From positions 1 through 12,234 of the forward strand of contig DRGS01000152.1 in assembly GCA_011053245.1 (NCBI GenBank): a stretch of DNA of 12,234 nt, given 5' to 3'. Shown here piece after piece: positions 6,319 to 12,234 of the stretch. Position 1 is the first letter of the stretch. The number at the start of each line of letters is the position of its first letter. This DNA comes from Phycisphaerales bacterium (GTDB lineage Bacteria > Planctomycetota > Phycisphaerae > Sedimentisphaerales > Anaerohalosphaeraceae). Under the pieces are notes generated by a model, which worked only from the letters and a program-made list of their open reading frames with translations, was not told the origin of the DNA and ran no database searches. A program made the position numbers and the translations under genes.

Positions 6319-6383
6319 ATCGCTTCGGGTTCTCTCCAGAATTTGACTACGAATATCCAGAGTAAAAGCTGACCGATGGTCAT
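6282..6383 (-). pseudogene. N-terminal fragment of the gene after the capsid gene
   Basis: Downstream of the major capsid gene on the minus strand, an ATG at 6383 with a weak GAGAG site 12 bases before it opens a 33-codon frame that begins MTIGQLLLWIFVVKFWREPE and stops at TGA (6282-6284). A hydrophobic N-terminal stretch (residues 5-16) suggests a membrane or signal segment. In a head module the next gene would be expected here, so this is probably its first 20-25 codons, with unrelated sequence joined after about 6320. The frame is seen; the truncation is inferred. Confidence 0.35.
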
Positions 6384-6401
6384 AAAGGCAACTCTCTCGC
6401 A

Positions 6402-7598
6402 CTAAGCTACGGCCAGGTAAGCGAACCACACGCGTGCTGGCGAGGCACTGGTGCTCAGACCCCGAATCAGACCACTTGCCGCCTCGTTCTTCAGCTCGAC
6501 CGTATACTCGCCGATCAGTTCCCCGCACTCATAATCTCCGCTGCTCGCTAACGGCTTGAAGTGAAAGCTCCTGCCCGCTAACGGCAGCACGCCGACCCGC
6601 GACGAGTCAAGCAGAAGCGCCGCATCCTGAGGCATCCAGCGCGTCGTTACAATCCTGCACACCCCGAAATCGCTCTCGTAGATACTTACCATGTCCCGAT
6701 ACGTGGTGTCGCTTACTCCGTACGCCCGCGACGCACTCAGGAACGCGTTGATCTTGCGCTTCTGGAATCCGCCCACAACGATCAGATCGACATTGCCGTT
6801 GCTGCTTTCCCATATCTGGCGAAGCACATAATTGATCTTCTCCTCGTCCAGGCCCGTCCCTGTCGGAAAACCCGAATCGCCCGTCGCAAAGACATTCGTC
6901 GAAAGATGCTGTAAAACTCCCTCCATCGTCCTTCGCACCGTGCCGCTGCCCTCGGGATCGCTCGCCGGCTGACCGCCGTTGATCACCGTGTTCTCAAGGT
7001 CCCTGATAAGCTCCCGCAGTCGCTCCTGTTTCTGATAATCAAGCTCGTCGCTGAGACCCAACTGACTTGCCGCAACATCCGTGCCGCTGACCTCAACCGT
7101 CGCCGTGAAAATCTGCGTGTAGTTGCCGCACCGCTGGCGATTCGTAAACCGCGCCGTCGGCTTGTCCGAACCTTCAATCGCCGCATTGCCTAAGATGTTG
7201 ATCACCTGTCCGTCAACAAGATCCTCCGGCGTCGTGCCCGCATAACCGCGAACCACCGTCAGCGTGTCACTGCTGACACCCGTAACCAGCATAAGCTCCT
7301 GCGACCCCTCGACCTGGATCTGATCACCGACCCTGAACCTGCTTCCGTTGGCCACATCAAACGACGTTTCCGTGCTCGGACTGGCGATCGACGAATCGTC
7401 AATCGAATCCTTGTTCGGAAGCAATTCATCCTCCAGCCATTCATGATGCGTACTCGTCGCCGCCCGAAGCGCATCGCCCAATGCATCCAGCAGAGGCGTC
7501 TCATACGGCGACACAATCCCGATCAAATCCGACACATCTTCCACTATCTCCGGCAGAGTCGCACCCGCCGAATAAGTCGCTTTACCCGTAAATGCCAT
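6402..7598 (-). CDS. Phage major capsid protein, SU10/DUF5309 type (HK97 fold)
   Basis: A 398-aa shell protein of tailed-phage type. Typical family blocks are visible: an N-terminal SPYETPLLDAL (30-40); an inserted beta domain with RVGDQIQVEG (89-98) and LTVVRGYAGTT (113-123); EGSD (142-145) before FTNRQRCGNYTQIFTATVEV (151-170); the long helix LDYQKQERLRELIRDLENTVINGG (186-209); VDLIVVGGFQKRKINAF (270-286); and a C-terminal EYTVELKNEAASGLIRGL (364-381). GAGGAG lies eight bases before the ATG at 7598. No fused protease is present, and assembly would use the separate scaffold-like protein encoded just upstream. The gene is intact, without frameshift, which argues that the cassette is recent or maintained. 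A role as a nanocompartment shell is an alternative, but the adjacent portal favours a DNA-filled head. Confidence 0.9.
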   Translation of the reverse strand: MAFTGKATYSAGATLPEIVEDVSDLIGIVSPYETPLLDALGDALRAATSTHHEWLEDELLPNKDSIDDSSIASPSTETSFDVANGSRFRVGDQIQVEGSQELMLVTGVSSDTLTVVRGYAGTTPEDLVDGQVINILGNAAIEGSDKPTARFTNRQRCGNYTQIFTATVEVSGTDVAASQLGLSDELDYQKQERLRELIRDLENTVINGGQPASDPEGSGTVRRTMEGVLQHLSTNVFATGDSGFPTGTGLDEEKINYVLRQIWESSNGNVDLIVVGGFQKRKINAFLSASRAYGVSDTTYRDMVSIYESDFGVCRIVTTRWMPQDAALLLDSSRVGVLPLAGRSFHFKPLASSGDYECGELIGEYTVELKNEAASGLIRGLSTSASPARVWFAYLAVA

Positions 7599-7647
7599 AT
7601 CTTCATCTCCTCAAAATCAAAACAATCATTTCACACAACTTACCATT

Positions 7648-7680
7648 TGTAGCGTGGGCTCTATACCCACCATTCCACCC
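7648..7680. repeat. TGTAG-GTGGG palindromic element, copy A
   Basis: In the spacer between the capsid and scaffold genes, TGTAGCGTGGG is followed by a seven-base loop and CCCACC; GTGGG (7654-7658) pairs with CCCAC (7666-7670). The same opening and palindrome recur at 8219-8246 in the other internal spacer in the same orientation. It could act as an RNA hairpin between cistrons or be a copy of a dispersed palindromic repeat. Confidence 0.55.
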
Positions 7681-7681
7681 T

Positions 7682-8197
7682 CTACACAAACGGCCGTCTA
7701 ATCCGCATGTACTCATGCACGTCCGCTCTGCTGCCGCTTGCAGCCGCCTGCCTCGCCGTCTTCTCAAGCACTCTTTGTCCGCCGGACTCCTTTTCCTTTA
7801 CCCCTGCTGTCTTTGACGCCGCCTTCTGGTGCGCCTGCCCCCCGAAAAGGTAGGACTTCTCGCATCTGAGCAACTCGACAACCGGAGCAATCTCTTTCTC
7901 TTCTCCGTTCTCCATGCGGCTCTTGGCGATCAAAACCGCCGCCTCAAGGTCCACCGCACCTGCCGAAGAAAGTGCCCTCATCAACTCATGGTCCGTACGC
8001 ATTGCTTCAAGCTCACCCGTCAGTTCCTCGTTAAGCTCCCGAAGCTGCTTTGCCTCCTCAGCCAGATCCGACGCCTCTTTCTCAGCACCCTGAGCCCGCT
8101 TGCGATAGCGAATAGCCTCACCAACCGGAACAAGCTTCTCATCACCCGAATCTGTGTCTTCTGACAGCACGCGACTATCCAAGTCAACCTCACTCAT
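7682..8197 (-). CDS. Scaffolding-like capsid assembly protein
   Basis: A 171-aa acidic, mostly helical protein placed between the portal and major capsid genes, the usual position of the scaffold gene in tailed phages. The opening is acidic (residues 3-20). A segment VPVGEAIRYRKRAQGAEKEA (23-42) continues into a predicted coiled coil with heptad-like Leu/Glu spacing (about 33-66: EAKQLRELNEELTGELEAM). The C-terminal third is basic and Ala/Lys/Arg-rich (from about 122, ending YMRIRRPF), as expected for a scaffold tail that binds the capsid protein. GGAAGGA lies close upstream of the ATG at 8197. The assignment is by position and general character, since scaffold proteins are poorly conserved. 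Confidence 0.7.
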   Translation of the reverse strand: MSEVDLDSRVLSEDTDSGDEKLVPVGEAIRYRKRAQGAEKEASDLAEEAKQLRELNEELTGELEAMRTDHELMRALSSAGAVDLEAAVLIAKSRMENGEEKEIAPVVELLRCEKSYLFGGQAHQKAASKTAGVKEKESGGQRVLEKTARQAAASGSRADVHEYMRIRRPFV

Positions 8198-8218
8198 AAT
8201 TCTTCCTTCCTTTCACTC

Positions 8219-8246
8219 TGTAGGGTGGGGCTTGCCCCACCGCCCC
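8219..8246. repeat. TGTAG-GTGGG palindromic element, copy B
   Basis: The spacer between the scaffold and portal genes holds a perfect palindrome: GGTGGGGC (8224-8231), loop TT, GCCCCACC (8234-8241), preceded by TGTAG and followed by GCCCC. It is related to copy A at 7648-7680 by the TGTAG[C/G]GTGGG start and CCCACC end. The stem is strong enough to fold in the minus-strand transcript, but no T-run follows in either direction. Confidence 0.65.
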
Positions 8247-8261
8247 TCTGTCCTCTGTCGT

Positions 8262-9812
8262 CTATTCGTAGCCCAATTCACTCAACAACTGCTCCTGCGA
8301 TACGCCCAACTCTTTCTTGATCCGCGCCTCCTCTAACCGCTCCATCATGTTCTCCGGCAGCGGATTGGCGAACCTCATCTCAAATTCCCTCTCCGAAGGT
8401 TTCGTACGATACACACCGCACACGTCAAGGGCATGCAGCACAAGCCAGCAAATCTCTTTCAGCCCTTCCCCGTAGGTAAACTGCTTGCGAGTCGTCCTGG
8501 CTAACATCCCCATAAACGTCATCTTCAGCGCCACGCCGCTCGTAAGATTACCCAACTTGTTCTTCAATAAGCCCGCCACAACCGGCGTCACACCGCTGAT
8601 CTTGTCCATCGCGTCACGTATCTCGCTGATGTGCCTGTCCTCGCTCGGAACCGAGCTGTCGCCCCCGAACTCCTCGATTGTCGCATCCGGATTGTCCGTG
8701 CACCACATCCGCCCCGGCGAAACAGGCTTGTCCTCGACGCCCTCGATCCCCTTGACCAGATACATCTTGAACGCCCCGAATGTGATCCGGCTTGCCCGGT
8801 CACTGAGCCTCGTATTCAACTCATCCTGCAGAGCCATTAACTGTCCGACATCACTGATACCCTCGTAGAAATAAGGCTGGGCAATGTTCTGCACATGCAC
8901 CACAGGCACAATCCCTAACGGGTTCTCACCTTCCGATACAAGCTCCTTGTTCTCATACCGTTGCCACCAGCCGGGCCCGATGACTTCCGTCACCATCACC
9001 GACCTCCGCTGCGTGCCTGAGTCAGAACCACCTAACAATCGACTCAGAAAACCGCCCTCACGCATCACATCATTCTTCTGTTGATGAAAACTCTGTACGT
9101 AGTACCTGATTTTCCGGTAATCATTTTCATCCAGGACAGGCAGTGCTCTTGGTGCTTCGATAAGCTCCAGACCGATACGAGAGGCGATTTGAACAATTGA
9201 ATCAAGAGATGATGTGTGACGTGAATCAATGGTGTGATTTGAACTTCCCCCCCATTTCGTCGGATAGAAGTGATGAAGGACCTCCTCGCCCGGCCGGACC
9301 ACACAGTCCACAAAACCGTAAACACTGCCGAGCACCGCCATATCCTGGAAAAAGCCGTTGCCGCCATTCGCCGAAAACACAGCCTTCATAATCTTTTCAA
9401 TTTCTCTGCGTTTCGACACTTGCGGCGACTTGCTGATCAGTTGTACCCCCTTACCAAAAAGGAAGTCCACCATCGCATTAATCCGCCATGCGATATCGTT
9501 CTCGATGACCACTTCCTTACGCTGAATATCCGGCACACTTCTGCCCCCCTCCGCACCGTTGCTGCGCGAATACACAACGCCCGTTATCCGTGCCGGCAGC
9601 CCGACCTCCTGAGCTTGAACATAATTGCGTCCCGATTCACTGGCATTATCTCCGCCGTTGCGACCTTGCATGACCTGGCGCATCGGATTGTCGTAGTAGT
9701 CCCACAACCGCCCGAATTGAGCGCCGCCCGCAACCCACTCCTCCTCAACCAGCCACTCGACAAATGCCTCACTCAAACCGTCTTCTTCGAACTTGCCAAA
9801 ATCAAATCCCAT
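8262..9812 (-). CDS. Phage portal protein (SPP1 gp6-like)
   Basis: A 516-aa portal protein, which would form the dodecameric ring at one vertex of the head through which DNA passes. Recognisable parts are the helical N-terminus with FGRLWDYYDNPMRQVMQGR (33-51), IENDIAWRINAMVDFLFGKGVQL (103-125), the wing segment with IEAPRALPVLDENDYRKIRYYVQ (218-240), IVPVVHVQNIAQPYFYEGISDVGQLMALQDELNTRLSDRAS (301-341), and the stem/crown region with ISGVTPVVAGLLKNKLGNLTSGVALKM (405-431). The length fits the family (about 450-550 aa). AAGAAGG stands seven bases before the ATG at 9812. It is the first gene of the module. The terminase genes that normally precede a portal are absent, and only AT-rich spacer lies upstream. 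No frameshift is visible. Confidence 0.88.
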   Translation of the reverse strand: MGFDFGKFEEDGLSEAFVEWLVEEEWVAGGAQFGRLWDYYDNPMRQVMQGRNGGDNASESGRNYVQAQEVGLPARITGVVYSRSNGAEGGRSVPDIQRKEVVIENDIAWRINAMVDFLFGKGVQLISKSPQVSKRREIEKIMKAVFSANGGNGFFQDMAVLGSVYGFVDCVVRPGEEVLHHFYPTKWGGSSNHTIDSRHTSSLDSIVQIASRIGLELIEAPRALPVLDENDYRKIRYYVQSFHQQKNDVMREGGFLSRLLGGSDSGTQRRSVMVTEVIGPGWWQRYENKELVSEGENPLGIVPVVHVQNIAQPYFYEGISDVGQLMALQDELNTRLSDRASRITFGAFKMYLVKGIEGVEDKPVSPGRMWCTDNPDATIEEFGGDSSVPSEDRHISEIRDAMDKISGVTPVVAGLLKNKLGNLTSGVALKMTFMGMLARTTRKQFTYGEGLKEICWLVLHALDVCGVYRTKPSEREFEMRFANPLPENMMERLEEARIKKELGVSQEQLLSELGYE

Positions 9813-10179
9813 GTCAAAGCCTTCTTGTTCTCATTGTTAACTTTTCAATTAATTGTCCCTCTACCCTTGCACGAACCTGCGCAAATTGTGCGAAAATCGA
9901 CCATTTTTTGGAGGCCCAAAATCGATAAGTCCTTGCAAACAAAGGAGTAAAAATTTTTTATTTTTTTGCCCTGTAGCAAGATAGTGCATGCGCAATTGGT
10001 GTTATATGGATGTCCTCACTCCTAAATGTTGCCTCGCTTTCCAAGGCGCGCTCAAGTGGAAAAATCTCATGGACCCTATCACTCTTGTTCTTGCAAATCC
10101 ACCCCCGGTATGATAACCTGTGCCCCAAGTGGCCAAACTGATGCTGCCAGGAAAACGACGCTACTTGAAAGGATTCCAA
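9813..10179. other. AT-rich spacer upstream of the portal gene
   Basis: This 367-base stretch holds no convincing gene on either strand. It contains a near-palindrome GCGCAAATTGTGC (9879-9891), two copies of AAAATCGA (9893-9900 and 9918-9925), and a long A/T run (about 9948-9967). Portal transcription must start here or further right, but I cannot point to a clean -35/-10 pair. A 73-codon minus frame (9958-10179) starts with TTG, lacks a ribosome binding site and overlaps the next gene's leader, so it is not called. The left edge of the phage-derived block probably lies in this interval. Confidence 0.4.
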
Positions 10180-10458
10180 ATGATTGGCCCCGGTCCCGAA
10201 GCAGTTCCCCCCGTCTTTACCATAATCCTGTTACTCGTTTGGCTGGTGGTTTTTGTGGTAAGCGCGGCCATCGGACTCATAATCTGGTGCAAACTCTTCT
10301 CCAAGGCAGGTTACCATTGGGCTCTCGGCCTGCTCATCCTCGTGCCGATTGCAAATATAGTTGTGCCTTTCTATCTTGCCTTCGCAGACTGGCCTGTCCT
10401 CAAAGAACTCCGCAAACTGCGCCAGCAGCAATACCCCAACAATCCCCCTGCAAGCTGA
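10180..10458 (+). CDS. Small two-span membrane protein
   Basis: The ATG at 10180 is chosen because AAAGGA lies six bases upstream; a longer frame from 10120 lacks such a site and adds a charged segment unlike the family. The 92-aa product has two membrane helices (about 12-36, and 46-69) joined by CKLFSKAGYHWALG (37-50), and a polar, basic C-terminal tail (WPVLKELRKLRQQQYPNNPP, 71-90). The block KAGY-W-LGLL-LVPIANI is characteristic of small bacterial inner-membrane proteins of unknown function that resemble the membrane part of DUF5684-type proteins. The gene points away from the phage module and converges with parA, with 79 bases between stops. Its role is unknown. Confidence 0.68.
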   Translation: MIGPGPEAVPPVFTIILLLVWLVVFVVSAAIGLIIWCKLFSKAGYHWALGLLILVPIANIVVPFYLAFADWPVLKELRKLRQQQYPNNPPAS

Positions 10459-10511
10459 CATCACAAACTTGCACCCGGCCGCACGGACCGGTTCAGGCTG
10501 ATAAAGATGAC

Positions 10512-10526
10512 TTTGCCGGAGGCAAA
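10512..10526. terminator. Short hairpin between convergent genes
   Basis: TTTGCC (10512-10517), triloop GGA, GGCAAA (10521-10526) is a perfect 6-bp stem in the 79-base gap between the stops of the small membrane protein and parA. A second, imperfect GC-rich palindrome (CCGGCCG/CGGACCGG) lies just left of it. The gap is a natural place for termination from both sides, but no T-run follows, so this is tentative. Confidence 0.3.
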
Positions 10527-10537
10527 CCCTAAATACT

Positions 10538-11602
10538 CTACTTCCGCAACGTAACGGCAAAAGGTCGCCGTGCCGGCAATCTCCGGGCCGAAGGTGTGAC
10601 GACGGATACGATTCTTCTCTTGCTCCGGCCTATGGGCCCCAGCCTCGTCGGCGCCACTTCTGCCGATGCAGACACCTCGACCAACTCTTCAACCGCGGTG
10701 GTCTGTGCCGCATGAGCTGCTTCGATCACCTCCTCCACGGACTCCAGCGTACTGTCAAGCTCGTCGATCTCTTCGGCGATGGAGGCAAGAAACTCGTCAT
10801 CCCTTGAACCCGCCCCCATGTGGTTGTGGACGTAGTCGGCGACATGCCTGTAATCAATCGCACCGTTGCATTTGGGCTCATACTCGAATATCGTCTTGCC
10901 GTAGCTTGGTGCTTCGGCCAACTTGATATTCCTTCGCACATGGACCGGAATAATGCGGGCCTCCGACCAGGGGCTCTGCGTTGCTCTGGCGCTTTCGAGG
11001 AATTTCTCAATGTCGGCCTTGACTTCAGCCGACAGGGTAACTCGTCCGTCGAAAATGCACAAGAGAATCGCAGTGATCTTCAGTTCGGGATTGATCCGCC
11101 TGCCCACCAGGCTGACCGTCTGCAGGAGCTTGCCAAAGCCCTGCAGCGCAAGAAAGTGCGGCTGGACGGGAATCAAAACCTCCTTGACGGCGGCAAGGGC
11201 ATTAAGCGTCAGCAGTCCCAACGAAGGCGGGCAGTCGATGATCAAATAATCGAACGACTCGACCATTGACTCGACCGCTTCACGCAGGATCGTCTCTCTG
11301 CCGACTACGCTGACCAATTCGCTTTCGGCGCCGACAAGATCGATATTGGCTCCAAGAAGCCAGAGATTGCCCCTGACATTGATCAACGCCTGCGAAAGAT
11401 CCGCCGACTTCGTGAGCACATTGTATGTACCGTTACCGTCAAGCTCGGCATTGACACCGAGATGGATCGTAAGGTGCGACTGTGGATCAAGATCGATCAC
11501 CACAACTTTGAGGCCTTGCATCGCAAGCGCCGCCGCCAGGTTGACAACCGTCGTAGTTTTTCCAACTCCGCCTTTTTGATTAAGTACAGCAATAGTTCTC
11601 AC
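10538..11602 (-). CDS. parA: ParA/Soj-family partition ATPase with long C-terminal extension
   Basis: A 354-aa deviant-Walker ATPase. The GTG at 11602 is taken as start because AAGGG lies just upstream and MinD/ParA proteins begin directly with the ATPase strand (VRTIAVLNQKGGVGKTT); the ATG at 11635 has no ribosome binding site. Walker A is KGGVGKTT (10-17) with signature K10 and catalytic K15; VIDLDPQSHLT (36-45) follows, and Walker B is LIIDCPPSLG (120-129). The family core ends at about 265. The remaining 90 residues are unusual: a strongly acidic helical part (EEIDELDSTLESVEEVIEAA, 277-296) and then a basic proline/arginine tail (RSKRRIVSVV, 326-335, to TLRK). Such proteins bind DNA non-specifically and position chromosomes, plasmids or large cell structures. 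No parB is adjacent. It follows nusB on the same strand after 68 bases. Confidence 0.88.
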   Translation of the reverse strand: MRTIAVLNQKGGVGKTTTVVNLAAALAMQGLKVVVIDLDPQSHLTIHLGVNAELDGNGTYNVLTKSADLSQALINVRGNLWLLGANIDLVGAESELVSVVGRETILREAVESMVESFDYLIIDCPPSLGLLTLNALAAVKEVLIPVQPHFLALQGFGKLLQTVSLVGRRINPELKITAILLCIFDGRVTLSAEVKADIEKFLESARATQSPWSEARIIPVHVRRNIKLAEAPSYGKTIFEYEPKCNGAIDYRHVADYVHNHMGAGSRDDEFLASIAEEIDELDSTLESVEEVIEAAHAAQTTAVEELVEVSASAEVAPTRLGPIGRSKRRIVSVVTPSARRLPARRPFAVTLRK

Positions 11603-11670
11603 CGCTTCACCCTTCAAAACTAAACTCCATTTCAAATGCGTATATCCGTATATGGCTCACAGCAAGACAC

Positions 11671-12090
11671 TCAAGTCTGCTTTTCTGTCCTCAGATTTCG
11701 CAGGATCGCATCCAGCACGCCGTTGACAAATCTCGGCGACTGCTCGCTGCTGTACTTCTTGGCGATTTCTATTGCCTCGTTGATCACCACCTTGCCCGGT
11801 ATATCCGGGCAGAACCGAAGCTGGTAAGCCGAGAGCCTCAGGATGCTTCTGTCCACCGACGAAAGCCGCGAAAGCTCCCATTTGATCGCGGCGGTTCTTA
11901 TGAGTTCATCGCACGCGCCCACATTGGCCCAAGCCTGTCGCGACCACTCATCAGCCATGCCGTAAACCGCATCGTCATCGGCGTTTTCTTCCAGGAACAT
12001 CCCTAACTCATCCAGGAAGTAATCACCTAACACATCCAACTGATAGAGCGCCTGCATCGCAAGTTCCCTGGCTCTGGTTCTCCTGTCCAC
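11671..12090 (-). CDS. nusB: Transcription antitermination factor NusB
   Basis: A 139-aa all-helical RNA-binding factor that, with NusE/S10, binds the boxA sequence of rRNA leaders and keeps RNA polymerase processive. The family marks are all present: N-terminal RRTRARELAMQALYQLDV (3-20), KWELSRLSSVDRSILRLSAYQL (70-91), and the C-terminal VVINEAIEIAKKYSSEQSPRFVNGVLDAI (101-129). The length is normal. It starts with GTG at 12090, with AGGAAGG five bases upstream, and lies 28 bases after the stop of the gene at 12119-12234, so they are likely one operon, with parA possibly included. This is a core housekeeping gene, and with its neighbours it marks the host chromosome. Confidence 0.95.
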   Translation of the reverse strand: MDRRTRARELAMQALYQLDVLGDYFLDELGMFLEENADDDAVYGMADEWSRQAWANVGACDELIRTAAIKWELSRLSSVDRSILRLSAYQLRFCPDIPGKVVINEAIEIAKKYSSEQSPRFVNGVLDAILRNLRTEKQT

Positions 12091-12118
12091 ACAAGCCTTC
12101 CTGAAATTTCAAAGAATC

Positions 12119-12234
12119 CTACTTCTCGCCCGCCGGCAATTCAAGCAGCCCGTCAAGGATGTCCCTGCCGACCGCCAATACCGTACCATGTCGAAAGCCG
12201 CCCGGAAAGCTCACTTTGTCGGAAATATCCCGCC
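12119..12234 (-). CDS. C-terminal end of an unidentified gene upstream of nusB
   Basis: The frame enters from the window edge and stops at TAG (12119-12121), giving the last 38 codons. The peptide includes DKVSFPGGFRHGTVLAVGRD and ends ILDGLLELPAGEK. I do not recognise it. In many bacteria ribH (lumazine synthase) precedes nusB, but this C-terminus does not resemble that of RibH. It lies just 28 bases before nusB on the same strand, so the two are probably co-transcribed. Confidence 0.6.
   Translation of the reverse strand, partial: RDISDKVSFPGGFRHGTVLAVGRDILDGLLELPAGEK

Noticed and set aside
9879..9925. Possible operator or attachment site (near-palindrome and two AAAATCGA copies)
   Set aside because: The motifs are short and imperfect and there is no second matching copy near 6.3 kb that would define attachment ends.
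9270..9950. 226-codon plus-strand frame over the portal start
   Set aside because: It lies mostly antisense to the portal gene, has low-complexity residue use, and shows no ribosome binding site or recognisable domain.
10026..10532. 168-codon plus frame overlapping the small membrane protein
   Set aside because: Composition is Arg/Pro/Ser/Cys-rich, as in out-of-frame reading. The overlapping frame starting at 10180 has a ribosome binding site and clean membrane helices.

Overview
The window reads like a contig from an uncultured bacterium, probably of the Planctomycetota/Phycisphaerae type. That placement is an inference from the look of the proteins and the mix of housekeeping and phage genes; no rRNA or tRNA is present to test it. 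Base composition changes sharply along the window. The housekeeping, phage and Fn3 genes are GC-rich in codon third positions, while the HerA gene and its neighbourhood are AT-rich and look acquired.

Layout, left to right. (1) 1-633, minus strand: N-terminal 211 codons of an IS701-family DDE transposase, cut by the window edge, with a stem-loop over its ribosome binding site. (2) 692-2690, plus strand: a broken defence-type operon. It holds the last 73 codons of an unidentified gene whose 5' part is missing at the IS edge, a complete HerA-like hexameric ATPase (925-2640), and a 12-codon stub that looks like the start of a third gene. (3) 2691-4921: an array of five 21-bp tandem units, two near-identical Fn3-domain genes (2922-3557 and 3677-4300) separated by a strong terminator, a 127-aa hypothetical gene (4391-4774), and the 3' scrap of a third Fn3 copy (4829-4921). 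(4) 4929-6205: a PD-(D/E)XK nuclease-fold protein translationally coupled (ATGA overlap) to a one-span bacterial PH-domain protein. (5) 6223-6383: two opposed gene fragments marking a junction. (6) 6402-9812, minus strand: phage head module in the order portal, scaffold-like protein, SU10/DUF5309-type major capsid protein. There is no terminase, protease, connector or tail gene in view. (7) 9813-12234: an AT-rich spacer, a small membrane protein (plus), then on the minus strand the 3' end of an unidentified gene, nusB, and a ParA/Soj ATPase with an unusual C-terminal extension.

The right end (unidentified gene-nusB-parA) is the likely ancestral chromosome. Everything left of about 10.1 kb is accessory: a cut-down phage head cassette joined to a patchwork of defence-like genes, expanded Fn3 genes and an insertion sequence. 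The most interesting points are the isolated capsid cassette with related palindromes in both of its internal spacers, the HerA operon truncated on both sides, the nuclease/PH-domain pair, and the Fn3 family with a decayed third copy.
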